Below are positions 7,382 to 16,135 of a stretch of DNA of 64,000 nt, piece by piece (the stretch's first letter is position 1; the number at the start of each line of letters is the position of its first letter). Both the position numbers and the translations under genes were made by a program. The notes beneath the pieces are model-generated. The model searched no databases, was not told the origin of the DNA, and was given only the letters and a program-made list of their open reading frames with translations. The stretch spans positions 1-64,000 of the forward strand of contig JAFXMK010000010.1 in NCBI GenBank assembly GCA_017530365.1. Direction: 5' to 3'. Source of the stretch: Bacteroidales bacterium (lineage in GTDB: Bacteria > Bacteroidota > Bacteroidia > Bacteroidales > F082).

Positions 7382-8625
7382 CTGTTTTTGTTCTTCAGAT
7401 GCTCCATATATCTGTCCATCAATGCATTAAAAAGGAGATCTCCGATCAGGCAATAGCCAGCGTTGGTGAAATGCACTTTGTCGGCTTGGGCAATGCCTTC
7501 GTTTTGCCATTGCTGCATGGATCTCAGTCCCCCCATGAGGTCGAAGAAATCCCAAACGGCGCCATCATGTTTTCTGCCTAACTCCATGAACGCCTCTTCG
7601 GCGATGAGACCATTGGGGTTGACTTCGTATCTCCTGCGGCTGACTTTCTTGTAGCTGTCGTTGTTGGTCACAAAGATCAGGGCGCAGTTGGGGTTGACTT
7701 TATGGATCACTTCAATCAAGGCGTCGTAATCGCGGATGAACTTTTCTTTGGTGAAGGTGTCGGCAGCAGCGTCGTTGATACCGATGCCAAAGATGACCAG
7801 GTCGGGGTTCACCAGACGCATGTCGCGTTCCAAATCCAGACATTTGAGGTAGGAATCCACCCTAGCGCCGTTCACGCCGATGCCGTGGTAGGTGATACCT
7901 GGCATGCCGTTGTCGAGATAGACACCAGTCACCGTAAAGGTGCCAGGGACCTTGTTGAAATCGACATACAGCGAATCGGTGAAGTCGGGAAGCTGGAAGG
8001 TGTATGAACCTTCTTCCTCGCTATAGGTGCCCTGAAGGACCATGTCGTTGTAATGCACTACAGGGACGATGTTTTCATTATCACCGTAACCGAGGATTTT
8101 CACCAGGTTGAAGTCGAATGTAGGCGTGATGTCCCTCGGTCTTTTGGCGCGTGTGACGATGCAGAAGCTGGCATCGGGGTCGGAGGTGGTGACTGAAGCG
8201 CCGGCCAGTCCGAGTCGGGTGTCGAAGGGGATCGCGTTTCGGTTATAACTCCAGTCGCCTTCGCTGAAGACATAGTAACTGGCAGGGGTGTTGGTGCTCA
8301 TGTAAGGGAAGACAAGGCCTCGTCCGGCAGTGATGCCAGGAAGGAGATTGAGTAGGTTGTCGCGCATCTCCTGTGAAAAGACACCGGCTTGTACATGCGA
8401 TCCTCCGATGTGCATGATGCTGACATGGCCCTTGCCCGTGAACAGCACGTCGTCCAGCTTGTCGAAGAAGTGCTCCATGTTAATGCTGTCACCCGGATAG
8501 ATGAGCTGGTTCCGATCGAAATTGGTGAAGGGATAATCGGGAACCGAAACCCTCATGGGACCTTGAGCAAACATGCCCGTAACCACACTGAGTGACAATA
8601 ATATGATGAGGATCAAACGATTCAT
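7378..8625 (-). CDS. Secreted SGNH/GDSL-type hydrolase or acetyltransferase
   Basis: A 415-residue exported protein (signal peptide MNRLILIILLSLSVVTGMFA). It has all SGNH blocks: MHIGGSHVQAG with the nucleophile Ser, GIGIND in block III, and DKVHFTNAGY with the Asp-x-x-His pair. Next to an MBOAT protein, such enzymes act as periplasmic acetyl transferases or esterases, as in AlgX or PatB systems. It overlaps both the MBOAT gene (4 bp) and the preceding SGNH gene (4 bp), so stoichiometric co-expression is likely. The acceptor polymer is unknown. Confidence 0.85.
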   Translation of the reverse strand: MNRLILIILLSLSVVTGMFAQGPMRVSVPDYPFTNFDRNQLIYPGDSINMEHFFDKLDDVLFTGKGHVSIMHIGGSHVQAGVFSQEMRDNLLNLLPGITAGRGLVFPYMSTNTPASYYVFSEGDWSYNRNAIPFDTRLGLAGASVTTSDPDASFCIVTRAKRPRDITPTFDFNLVKILGYGDNENIVPVVHYNDMVLQGTYSEEEGSYTFQLPDFTDSLYVDFNKVPGTFTVTGVYLDNGMPGITYHGIGVNGARVDSYLKCLDLERDMRLVNPDLVIFGIGINDAAADTFTKEKFIRDYDALIEVIHKVNPNCALIFVTNNDSYKKVSRRRYEVNPNGLIAEEAFMELGRKHDGAVWDFFDLMGGLRSMQQWQNEGIAQADKVHFTNAGYCLIGDLLFNALMDRYMEHLKNKNR

Positions 8626-10139
8626 TTGGTATAATAGTTGGTTGGTTTGAACTTGTTTTTCCTAGCTTCTTTCTCTTGTTCAATCAACGCACGGTCTTTG
8701 TGCATGAATTCATCGAAAGACTCGTTAGGAAGCCTTTGGCGAAGCTTGTAGAAATCGTAGTAGATGACCATTGATTTCGCCAGGTTGTTGCCTATCTCTT
8801 GTGCGCCGCGGAAGGTGAAATGGATATGGTCGGGGCTGCCCAGAGGCGGGTCGTGCTTGACGTATTGTGCCATGGAGTTTTCTCCACCCATCACGTGGAA
8901 CATATCCCAATAGGCCACTTCATTGCGTAAAGCCATGGCCTTGATGGAGTCGTTGAGCTCGGGAAGTCCCTTCCAAGTGCCTATCTTGCCGTTGTAGCTC
9001 TTGCCCATGTCGGCTGGGCCGATGAACAGCAAGGTGGCTTGCGGTGCGACTTCCTTGAAGTAGTTGATCTGCTTGTCGAGCTCTTTCATGTAGCTGCTGA
9101 TGGCTTTGCTGTTGTAGATGCTGGGCATCCGGTTGCCGCCAAACTGCAGGATGATCAACTTGGTGTTCAGCAGCTTGAACGACTCTTCCATCACCTTTTT
9201 GTTGATTCTCGTGAAGATGGTTCCCGAACAACCTCTCAAAGGACAGTTGTCCAATGCGATACCTTCTTTGCCGTCAAGCAAAACGCCATAGATCTCGGCA
9301 TTGCCGGTCGTGGTGATGGTGCCGCGGCTGACATCGACGGGTAGATCCCATGTGAGCAACGACACGTCGGCATTGGCGGGACACACCTTTGTTTCACCTT
9401 TGATGGTGTCGGCTTTCAACGAGGCTTTGAAACCTTCGCTGTTGTTGCCGATCAGCAGGGAGATGCGGGAAAACTCTTTGGCATTATCGAAAGCGCGTGA
9501 GTTCTTGGTCTTGCTGAAGCTGATGTTGGACTGACCGCTGGTCTGCGAGAACTGGGTCAGCACACCATAACGGCCATGCGAGGCGCGACGACTGGTGGAA
9601 TCGGCGATGATGGCATATCTTGTGAGATTACCGGAATAACTTTGGGTGACGGAGATGGTCGAGACACGCTGGATGGCAGGAATCATGTTGGGTCCGGAAC
9701 CGCCGAAGATTTCTTGGAGACGCTGGCGGAGCACGGAGGAGATACGGTCCATCTCAATCTGTGAGTCGCCATAGTGCATAATGCGATAGATAGTGTCATC
9801 TTTTTTGGCTCCATCAAAAAGGCGGAACAGGTCGTCAAAATAAGTGTAATCGTCATCCGGAAGGTAAATCCTGTTGGGATTGATGGTCAGATAATCGCGA
9901 TAGTATTCGAGACTGTCGAGAAGGGTCTCGGAAACGCGCATCTCCAGACTCTTGCTGACATCGCTGAGGACGGAGTCCACGTTGATCTCTTCAGGAGTTC
10001 CCATCTTATCTTCCTCGTAGGAAGGGAATCTCAGCGCGAGATCACCAACCTTCACTCCTTCGGAAGGGAACAGGTACCAACCCAAACCCAAGAGGATGAA
10101 TGTTGAAAGGATGAAAAATAAGGTGTGATGCGCTTTCAT
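8622..10139 (-). CDS. Membrane-anchored SGNH-type protein
   Basis: A 505-residue protein with an N-terminal signal anchor (residues 5-25) and a central SGNH domain. It shows MHYGDSQIEMDR (nucleophile), QFGGNRMPS (block III) and SPDHIHFTFRG (Asp-x-x-His). A region of roughly 110 residues precedes the domain, and a charged tail follows it. Together with the next gene it gives the operon two different SGNH enzymes, perhaps one transferase and one esterase, or two acceptors. It shares 4-bp overlaps with both neighbours. Confidence 0.8.
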   Translation of the reverse strand: MKAHHTLFFILSTFILLGLGWYLFPSEGVKVGDLALRFPSYEEDKMGTPEEINVDSVLSDVSKSLEMRVSETLLDSLEYYRDYLTINPNRIYLPDDDYTYFDDLFRLFDGAKKDDTIYRIMHYGDSQIEMDRISSVLRQRLQEIFGGSGPNMIPAIQRVSTISVTQSYSGNLTRYAIIADSTSRRASHGRYGVLTQFSQTSGQSNISFSKTKNSRAFDNAKEFSRISLLIGNNSEGFKASLKADTIKGETKVCPANADVSLLTWDLPVDVSRGTITTTGNAEIYGVLLDGKEGIALDNCPLRGCSGTIFTRINKKVMEESFKLLNTKLIILQFGGNRMPSIYNSKAISSYMKELDKQINYFKEVAPQATLLFIGPADMGKSYNGKIGTWKGLPELNDSIKAMALRNEVAYWDMFHVMGGENSMAQYVKHDPPLGSPDHIHFTFRGAQEIGNNLAKSMVIYYDFYKLRQRLPNESFDEFMHKDRALIEQEKEARKNKFKPTNYYTK

Positions 10140-10777
10140 TGACGGATCTTCAGTTTTTGTTTGTCACGAATACGGTCGTTCTTCAGGTTGTTCCACTTCA
10201 TGATGTCCTTCACGGTGACACGGTACTTCTTGGCGATCTTGCTCAACGTGTCGCCCTTTTGAACGACGTAGGTGATGTACTTTGGCTCCTTGGCTTTTTC
10301 TTTGGCTTTGGGCGGTTTTGGTTTGGCGATCACAGTCTTTTTGACCGTAGAGGGGATATAGGGCTTCCCCTTGAAACTGTCGCGATAGCGCTGGATGTCG
10401 AAATTGCTGATGATGGTGTCAAGATGCCTTGCCTGAAGGTTTCTGACGTAGGCTGGGCTGTACAGATAGGCGAAATAGCACTGGTCCCAATCGCCGAATT
10501 CCGCATAGAGGTCATAAAGATACCGGGTAGCGGCTTTGGCTGCGGCGTCATCATCCAGACGTTCGTCTAAGGTGTCATTCACGGTCAAGCCATAGCGCAG
10601 TGCTATCAAGGTTGGCAGCCCCCATGTTCCAGCACGGTCGCCGTAGTTTTTCACCACGGAAGGCAACTCCATCATCTTGGAGGGCATTGGGATGGTATCT
10701 GTGTTGACGGTGGTGCTTCCGTGGGTCAGAAGACATGACAGAAGCAGAAGGGTCAACAGTTGTATGCGTGGTTTCAT
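10136..10777 (-). CDS. LysM protein with transglycosylase-like domain
   Basis: A 213-residue exported protein. Residues 35-115 resemble the second half of MltD/Slt lytic transglycosylases: GTWGLPTLIALRYGLTVND, then LDERLDDDAAAKAATRYL and FGDWDQCYFAYLYSP. The expected upstream catalytic Glu helix is short and degenerate, so activity is doubtful. A basic Pro/Lys linker leads to a C-terminal LysM (VVQKGDTLSKIAKKY), which binds peptidoglycan. As first gene of the LysM-SGNH-SGNH-MBOAT operon it may tether the acetylation machinery to the wall. It could be a lipoprotein (LLLLSC). Confidence 0.75.
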   Translation of the reverse strand: MKPRIQLLTLLLLSCLLTHGSTTVNTDTIPMPSKMMELPSVVKNYGDRAGTWGLPTLIALRYGLTVNDTLDERLDDDAAAKAATRYLYDLYAEFGDWDQCYFAYLYSPAYVRNLQARHLDTIISNFDIQRYRDSFKGKPYIPSTVKKTVIAKPKPPKAKEKAKEPKYITYVVQKGDTLSKIAKKYRVTVKDIMKWNNLKNDRIRDKQKLKIRQ

Positions 10778-10812
10778 GCGAAATCCTTTTCAGGTTCAAT
10801 GGAATTAGGGCG

Positions 10813-10820
10813 CAAAATTA
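10813..10820 (-). promoter_or_regulatory. -7 element for the LysM-SGNH-MBOAT operon
   Basis: TAATTTTG fits TAnnTTTG and lies 35 bp before the ATG at 10777. It is divergent from the MATE promoter 12 bp away. Confidence 0.65.
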
Positions 10821-10832
10821 ACAAAAAAACTC

Positions 10833-10840
10833 TAATTTTG
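10833..10840 (+). promoter_or_regulatory. -7 element for the MATE gene
   Basis: TAATTTTG fits TAnnTTTG and lies 25 bp before the ATG at 10866. Confidence 0.65.
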
Positions 10841-10865
10841 CCGTTTCAAAATTCAGAAGTAGCGA

Positions 10866-12248
10866 ATGGAACAGTTGGATAGAACTAAAGAACTGGAAAC
10901 CAAAGATATAAAGAAACTGTTGTGGGCGTATGCCATGCCTTCGATCGTTAGCCAGATCATTGCTTCGGTGTATAATATCTGCGACCGTGTGTTCCTGGGA
11001 CAGTGTGTCGGGGCGTTGGCGATTGCCGGATTGGCCATCACGATGCCGATCATGAACATCGTCCATGCTTTCGGTTCTTTGGTTGGCGTCGGCTCTTCGG
11101 CGCGAATGTCCATCGTGTTGGGAAAGAAAGATGTCAACTGGGCGGAGAAGATCCTGGGCAACAGCATGATTCTGACGTTCCTCTTGGGCATCCTCTTTGT
11201 CACGGGTGGTTATGTGTTCATGGACCGGATCCTGACGATGTTCGGTGCTTCTGAAGAAACCATCGGGTATGCCCGTGAATACATGGACATCGTGCTTCCC
11301 GGCATGTTCATGACAACGGTGACGTTCAACCTTACGGGCCTGATCCGTGCCTCGGGATATCCCACCAAATCAATGTGGATCTTGGCCGGTGGTGCCATCC
11401 TGAACATCATCCTTGACGCCTTGTTTATCTATGGCTTGGATTGGGGTATCGCTGGTGCCGCTTGGGCCACCACCATCTCCATGACTTGCTCTGCCATTGT
11501 GGCGGTGCTGCATTTCATCCAGCCGAAGTCATTCATCCGGTTTCGTCGTCATGCCTGGAGCCACAAGGGTTACATCTTCCGTAACATCCTGCTTATCGGC
11601 ATGAGTCCTTTCCTGATGAATGTGGCTGCATCGGGCGTGGTGGCCTTGCTCAACCGTCAGTTGATCCATTACGGCGGCGACTTGGCGGTGGGTGCCTACG
11701 GCATCATCAACACCTTCGCCAGTTTGGCAGTCATGCTGATCCTTGGCGTATGCATGGGCATGCAACCTATTGCAGGCTATAATTACGGAGCTGGTCATCC
11801 GCATCGTTTGAAGGCTGTTTACACTTTGACAATGAAGGTGAACGTCATCATCGGTATGGTGGCGGCAGTGTTGGCCTTGGCCATACCTCAGATTTTGCTG
11901 CGTGCTTTTACCAAGGAACAGGAGCTGATCGACATTGCTGTTCCCGCCATGCGTTTCATCCTGGTGATGTTCGCCTTGGTAGGTTTCACGATCACCAACT
12001 CCAACTTCTTCCAGAGCATCGACAAACCTTGGATCGCCATTGTGACGAGTCTCTCACGTCAAGTGCTCTTCCTTCTTCCCATGATTTACATCATCCCGCC
12101 TTTGTTTGAGGATATGGGTAAGATGGGCTTGACGGGCGTGTGGGCCTCCATGACGATCTCCGATGTCCTTGGCGCAGCGTTGGCTTTCGTTTTGATGCTG
12201 ACGCAGAGGAAAGTTTTTAGGAGTGAGGAGTTGGGAGTTAGGAGTTAG
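10866..12248 (+). CDS. MATE-family multidrug/sodium antiporter
   Basis: A 460-residue protein with about twelve membrane helices in two homologous halves. Family features include MPSIVSQIIASVYNICDRVF in helix 1, GVGSSARMSIVLGKKD after helix 2, and MGMQPIAGYNYGA at the start of the second half. It exports cationic drugs or metabolites in exchange for Na+ or H+; the substrate is not deducible. The last residues (EELGVRS) and the stop codon come from a heptamer repeat tract shared with the convergent glycosidase gene, and the two coding regions overlap by 11 bp. Confidence 0.9.
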   Translation: MEQLDRTKELETKDIKKLLWAYAMPSIVSQIIASVYNICDRVFLGQCVGALAIAGLAITMPIMNIVHAFGSLVGVGSSARMSIVLGKKDVNWAEKILGNSMILTFLLGILFVTGGYVFMDRILTMFGASEETIGYAREYMDIVLPGMFMTTVTFNLTGLIRASGYPTKSMWILAGGAILNIILDALFIYGLDWGIAGAAWATTISMTCSAIVAVLHFIQPKSFIRFRRHAWSHKGYIFRNILLIGMSPFLMNVAASGVVALLNRQLIHYGGDLAVGAYGIINTFASLAVMLILGVCMGMQPIAGYNYGAGHPHRLKAVYTLTMKVNVIIGMVAAVLALAIPQILLRAFTKEQELIDIAVPAMRFILVMFALVGFTITNSNFFQSIDKPWIAIVTSLSRQVLFLLPMIYIIPPLFEDMGKMGLTGVWASMTISDVLGAALAFVLMLTQRKVFRSEELGVRS

Positions 12249-12254
12249 GAGTAT
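12220..12254. repeat. Heptamer tract GGAGTNN x5 at a convergent junction
   Basis: Units GGAGTGA, GGAGTTG, GGAGTTA, GGAGTTA and GGAGTAT. Both the MATE stop (12246-12248) and the GH89 stop (12238-12240) fall inside the tract, so it supplies the C-terminal residues of both proteins. Confidence 0.85.
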
Positions 12255-14466
12255 AATAATACTCTAACTGCTGGCGGTACTTTTCCACAATCTCTTTTGC
12301 TAGGGCAATGGCATCGCCTTGGGGCTCGGCGCTGAAGTTGCCGAGGCGTTCACGCCACCATTGTCCTTCATACTTGCAGATACGGTCATGATAAGCTTTC
12401 TCGTCGAATGGCTTCTTGGCCTCGATAGCGGCATCCACATCCTTAAAAAACTCTTTCCAGCGGTAGGCGTAGTAGGTCTCGGTGAGACCAGCCCAGGCAC
12501 GGCTGGCGTATTCGTTGAGCAAAGCGTCTTCCTCTCCCCAAGTGGTGATGATGTTACGGGCATTGCTCTCAAAGTAGTCTTTGTCCTCCTCGGTAGTGCC
12601 GATGGCACGGGCATCTTTGATCCATCTGCCCACGAGAAAGGCACTTTCGGTGGCCAGAATCTTGTCGGTGTCGTCGAGGATGGAGGTCATGGCGGACTCA
12701 ATCTGATGCAGCTTGTCATATTCTTTTTCCTTATAAGCCTTTACATAGTCGGCATAAAGGTCGCTGAAATAGTTACCTAGCAGTTGTCTGGTGATGTTGA
12801 CCACGTCGAAATGGCGGGCGCGGGTGTCGCAGTCGGCGGCCAAGAGCTCATCTAGTACATTGAGCAGCGTGAGGTTGTTGTATTTGTAAGTTGGTGCCAC
12901 GTAATACTGTCGGTATTCGTTGATGTTGCCCATAGTGGGCCGTTGGTTGATGCGTACGGTCTGGCCCGGTGACGAGACCTTGTTATACACACTGTCGGCC
13001 AGCAGCTTCCAAGCCTCTCTCATGTTCGGTTCTTCCTTGCCGCCACGTTGGTCGGCGAGGCGTTCCACCCAAGCATCTACGTCTTTGTGCAGCGGGCTGT
13101 CCCAGGCTTTCTCGAACACGTATTCATACATGAAAGGATTGCAGTCGAAGCCTTCCAAGGTGGAGCCGATGCCCACGAAATTGTCGCCGCCTCTCTCGAA
13201 AGCGCGTTCGATGCGGACGTTGACAGTATCGAGGTTGCCGGCGAGCATGGAGTTGCCTCCGAAGTTGCCGAGATAGCACCAGATGTAAGGCACACCGTAG
13301 TAGCTGTTGGTGCGCTCCCACACTGGTTGTCTCTCGCAATAGTAATCGAGCATGATGTGCCGGTCTTTTGGCATGGAGGTGATGTAAGCCTCAATGCGGT
13401 TATCGACTTCCCAGTACTGGCGTTCGTTCCAAAAGAGCCATGCCATCTCGAGCCACCTCGCCTCGGGGTCGGCGGCTTCCAACGATTCATAAACCTGGCG
13501 GCTCACTCGTCCAAGGTACTCGGGCTCCCAGCTCGGCGGGATGAGTTCGTTGAAGATGTCGATGCCGTAGATGTGGTCGGTGCCGTAGAATTCGGTCTGC
13601 TTGGCGATAAACTTTTGCTGTATCTCGGTATAGAGCGGATCAAGCGGGTCGAGGAACTTGCACCAGCAGGTGCTGTCGAAGCCTGCCCAGTCGCCCAAAG
13701 AAGCCAAAGGTGCCTCGGGATAGAGTCGTTTGATGCAGGGCGGAACGTGTCCGGCAAAGCCGGGGAGCACAGGCTTCATGTTCAGCTCACGCTCGCGGGC
13801 GACGATTTTCTGCTGTAAGGCCTTCTGGTTTTCGAGCCACGACATTGGCAAGGGGCCTCCCCAACGGTCGATGTTCTGCATGCGGTGCCAGGGCAGATGG
13901 GCGGGCCCTGTGAAGTAGCTGCGGATCTCTTCATCGGTGAGCCCGAGCTCACCCCAAACCTCATACCAAACGGATTCCTGTCCAGTGATGGCCAAAGGCA
14001 AGTTGATGCCATTCATCGCCATCCAGTCGATGAAATGCTCCCACTGCTCCCAGCTCCACCATGGCATGGTATAGCCGAAAGTGCAGTAATTCAAGAAAAA
14101 ACGCTCGGGCACTCGGGCTTTCTCACTGACTTTTGCTGGCACTTGGGGCAATTCGGCTGGCATCTTCAAGGCTTCTTCCATGAACCAAGGGAACTCGGCA
14201 TGGCAATAATACTTAAGGTATCGGTTCAAGCCCACAGCCATGCTGTTGGCATTGTTGCCTCGAATGACGAGCTTGTCTTTTACCGTCTCAAACTCATAAA
14301 GGTCAACGGTGTCGTTTAGCCGTTCGAGTTTGATCTGGTCTGAGAATTCAGGGATCACACGGTTTACCAGTCCGCGCATGGCGATGACTTCAGGATCGGT
14401 TTCTTTTGTGTTGCAGGAAACACAGAGCAAAGAACTGATTAGGATGGCTAGAAGCAGTCTTTTCAT
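12238..14466 (-). CDS. Alpha-N-acetylglucosaminidase (GH89), lipoprotein
   Basis: A 742-residue protein with a lipoprotein signal (MKRLLLAILISSLLCVSCN). The segments NYCTFGYTMPWWSWEQWEHF, MNGINLPLAITGQE and GPAHLPWHRMQNIDRWGGPL are hallmarks of the NAGLU/GH89 family, which removes terminal alpha-linked GlcNAc from host glycans such as gastric-type mucin or heparan fragments. With the GH78 gene it indicates a glycan forager. It is monocistronic, with its own -7 element at 14484-14491. Confidence 0.92.
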   Translation of the reverse strand: MKRLLLAILISSLLCVSCNTKETDPEVIAMRGLVNRVIPEFSDQIKLERLNDTVDLYEFETVKDKLVIRGNNANSMAVGLNRYLKYYCHAEFPWFMEEALKMPAELPQVPAKVSEKARVPERFFLNYCTFGYTMPWWSWEQWEHFIDWMAMNGINLPLAITGQESVWYEVWGELGLTDEEIRSYFTGPAHLPWHRMQNIDRWGGPLPMSWLENQKALQQKIVARERELNMKPVLPGFAGHVPPCIKRLYPEAPLASLGDWAGFDSTCWCKFLDPLDPLYTEIQQKFIAKQTEFYGTDHIYGIDIFNELIPPSWEPEYLGRVSRQVYESLEAADPEARWLEMAWLFWNERQYWEVDNRIEAYITSMPKDRHIMLDYYCERQPVWERTNSYYGVPYIWCYLGNFGGNSMLAGNLDTVNVRIERAFERGGDNFVGIGSTLEGFDCNPFMYEYVFEKAWDSPLHKDVDAWVERLADQRGGKEEPNMREAWKLLADSVYNKVSSPGQTVRINQRPTMGNINEYRQYYVAPTYKYNNLTLLNVLDELLAADCDTRARHFDVVNITRQLLGNYFSDLYADYVKAYKEKEYDKLHQIESAMTSILDDTDKILATESAFLVGRWIKDARAIGTTEEDKDYFESNARNIITTWGEEDALLNEYASRAWAGLTETYYAYRWKEFFKDVDAAIEAKKPFDEKAYHDRICKYEGQWWRERLGNFSAEPQGDAIALAKEIVEKYRQQLEYYYTPNS

Positions 14467-14483
14467 GAAAATAGATTTTAAGG

Positions 14484-14491
14484 CAAAAATA
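14484..14491 (-). promoter_or_regulatory. -7 element for the GH89 gene
   Basis: TATTTTTG fits TAnnTTTG, 17 bp before the ATG at 14466. Confidence 0.65.
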
Positions 14492-14524
14492 AATCATTTT
14501 TCAATAAAAAATGATAATTAGCGT

Positions 14525-14532
14525 TATCTTTG
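14525..14532 (+). promoter_or_regulatory. -7 element for the lipocalin-like lipoprotein gene
   Basis: TATCTTTG fits TAnnTTTG, with a leader of about 45 nt before the ATG at 14584. Confidence 0.65.
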
Positions 14533-14583
14533 CATGCGATTAACATTCAATAGTTGCGCCCGACACGTATCAGGGATAATCAG

Positions 14584-15045
14584 ATGAAAAAGGCAATGAA
14601 AATTATGGCTATGGTCCTGTTTGCAATTGGCATGACAGCTTTAACCTCATGCAGTAAGGACAAAGACAAGCTTATTATTGGTAAATGGGAAATTAGTTCC
14701 ATCTCTATTTCTGGAGGTAGCTATAATATGGATCTTACGATGGAAGAGTTTTATGAGCTTTTGGGTGCTGATGCGGAAGATGCGGAACCTATAGTGCTTG
14801 AATTCCGAAATGATGGTAAGGTGTATATGGTTGATATGGATGATGATGTTGAGGAAGGTCTTCCTTATTCAATTGATGGCGATAAATTGACCGTACAAGT
14901 CACCGATGAAGAAGGAAATGAGGAATACGAAACAATGATCATTAAGGAACTGACCGAAAAGGCCATGACCTTAGAACGTACTGGAATGGTTGAAGAACTT
15001 GATGACGATATGACGGTAGCCTTACACTTCAAGAAAGTGAAATAG
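14584..15045 (+). CDS. Small lipocalin-like lipoprotein
   Basis: A 153-residue protein. The signal peptide (MKKAMKIMAMVLFAIGMTA) ends in a lipobox (LTSC). IIGKWEISSISIS follows, a common opening of lipocalin-like domains, and then acidic beta strands. It probably sits in the envelope; the ligand is unknown. The frame extends upstream to a TTG at 14554, but the ATG at 14584 begins the signal peptide and is preferred. Its stop lies 1 bp from the convergent ROK gene. Confidence 0.65.
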   Translation: MKKAMKIMAMVLFAIGMTALTSCSKDKDKLIIGKWEISSISISGGSYNMDLTMEEFYELLGADAEDAEPIVLEFRNDGKVYMVDMDDDVEEGLPYSIDGDKLTVQVTDEEGNEEYETMIIKELTEKAMTLERTGMVEELDDDMTVALHFKKVK

Positions 15046-15046
15046 T

Positions 15047-16135
15047 TCAACCGAGTTGATTCATCGCGTAGGCGTAGGCGCCGATAGCGACGGCTGAAGA
15101 AGTCCCGAGCTTGGTGATGCCTACGCCTACGCGTTTTGTAGGATCATACCACACCTGCTGCTCGCTGAAGGGTACGGTGATCATCTTTCCGCTTTTTTCG
15201 GCAAACCGCAGGCAGTCGTTTACATCTTCCAAGTTGAAAACTTCAGTCTCCATACGAGGAATGGTGTTGCCGTTGAGGTCGGTATAAGGCTCGTTCAGTT
15301 TTCTGATGAGCATGGGCATGAATACTGGCCAGGCACCTGAGAGCCCACCTCCGATGACGGTCAATCCATCGGTGAAACGGAGACCGTTGCCGATCACATC
15401 GGCCAAGACGGTGCTGAGTTCATCCCAAGCTTTCAGGGCAGCTTCCTGATGGCCTTCTTGTTCACCTTGGGCGATCTTGAAGATGTCGTAAGGTTGCGGA
15501 GCATCGTCGAAAGCGATGCCTGATTCACGGGCATAGACGCGGCGCACGGCGCGGATGCTGACGCTGTCTTCGGCGATCGTGTCAGGGTAGAGGCAGTTGC
15601 GTGAGCACCAGATCTCACCTCCGGCACTGTTGTCGCCGTTGAGCAACACCTTGTCGATGACGATGCCGCCACCAAAGCCAGTGCCCAAAGTGACGCCGAA
15701 CAAATTCTTGTAACGTTTCGGATTTCCCTGCCGCTCAAGCATCTCATTCACCTGCGGAAGCAGTCCGCCAAGAGCCTCTCCGTAAACGAAAAGGTCACCG
15801 TCGTTGTTGATGAATACTGGCACCTTAAACTCATTCTCAAGCAGCTGTTTCAGCGCTACGCCACCTCTGAAGGTTGGGAGATTGGGCAAATCTCCAATGA
15901 TGCCGTTGGGATAGTCTGCCGGACCAGGGAAACAGAAGCTGATGGCTCTGGGCTGGCAACCGCAACGTGCCTCGCACTCATGGAAGCCATAGATGAGCTT
16001 CTGCAAGACTTCTTCGAGGGTCTCTGCGGCCGATGGGATAGTGAAAGGATCAATGATCTCTTTATAGTCTTTTACGGCGGAGAACTTGAATCCAGTGCCG
16101 CCAGCGTCGAGGATGAAAATGATGTCGTTATTCAT
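15047..16135 (-). CDS. ROK-family sugar kinase-like protein
   Basis: A 362-residue protein with the ASKHA phosphate motif FILDAGGTGFKF at the start, FINNDGDLFVYGEA, and GVTLGTGFGGGIVIDKVLLN, as in ROK glucokinases and N-acyl-hexosamine kinases. The classic ROK zinc motif CxCGxxGC is not visible; CSRNC lies near the expected place, so substrate class is uncertain. The start overlaps the exosortase-like gene by 8 bp, which implies translational coupling to an unrelated envelope protein. Confidence 0.8.
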   Translation of the reverse strand: MNNDIIFILDAGGTGFKFSAVKDYKEIIDPFTIPSAAETLEEVLQKLIYGFHECEARCGCQPRAISFCFPGPADYPNGIIGDLPNLPTFRGGVALKQLLENEFKVPVFINNDGDLFVYGEALGGLLPQVNEMLERQGNPKRYKNLFGVTLGTGFGGGIVIDKVLLNGDNSAGGEIWCSRNCLYPDTIAEDSVSIRAVRRVYARESGIAFDDAPQPYDIFKIAQGEQEGHQEAALKAWDELSTVLADVIGNGLRFTDGLTVIGGGLSGAWPVFMPMLIRKLNEPYTDLNGNTIPRMETEVFNLEDVNDCLRFAEKSGKMITVPFSEQQVWYDPTKRVGVGITKLGTSSAVAIGAYAYAMNQLG

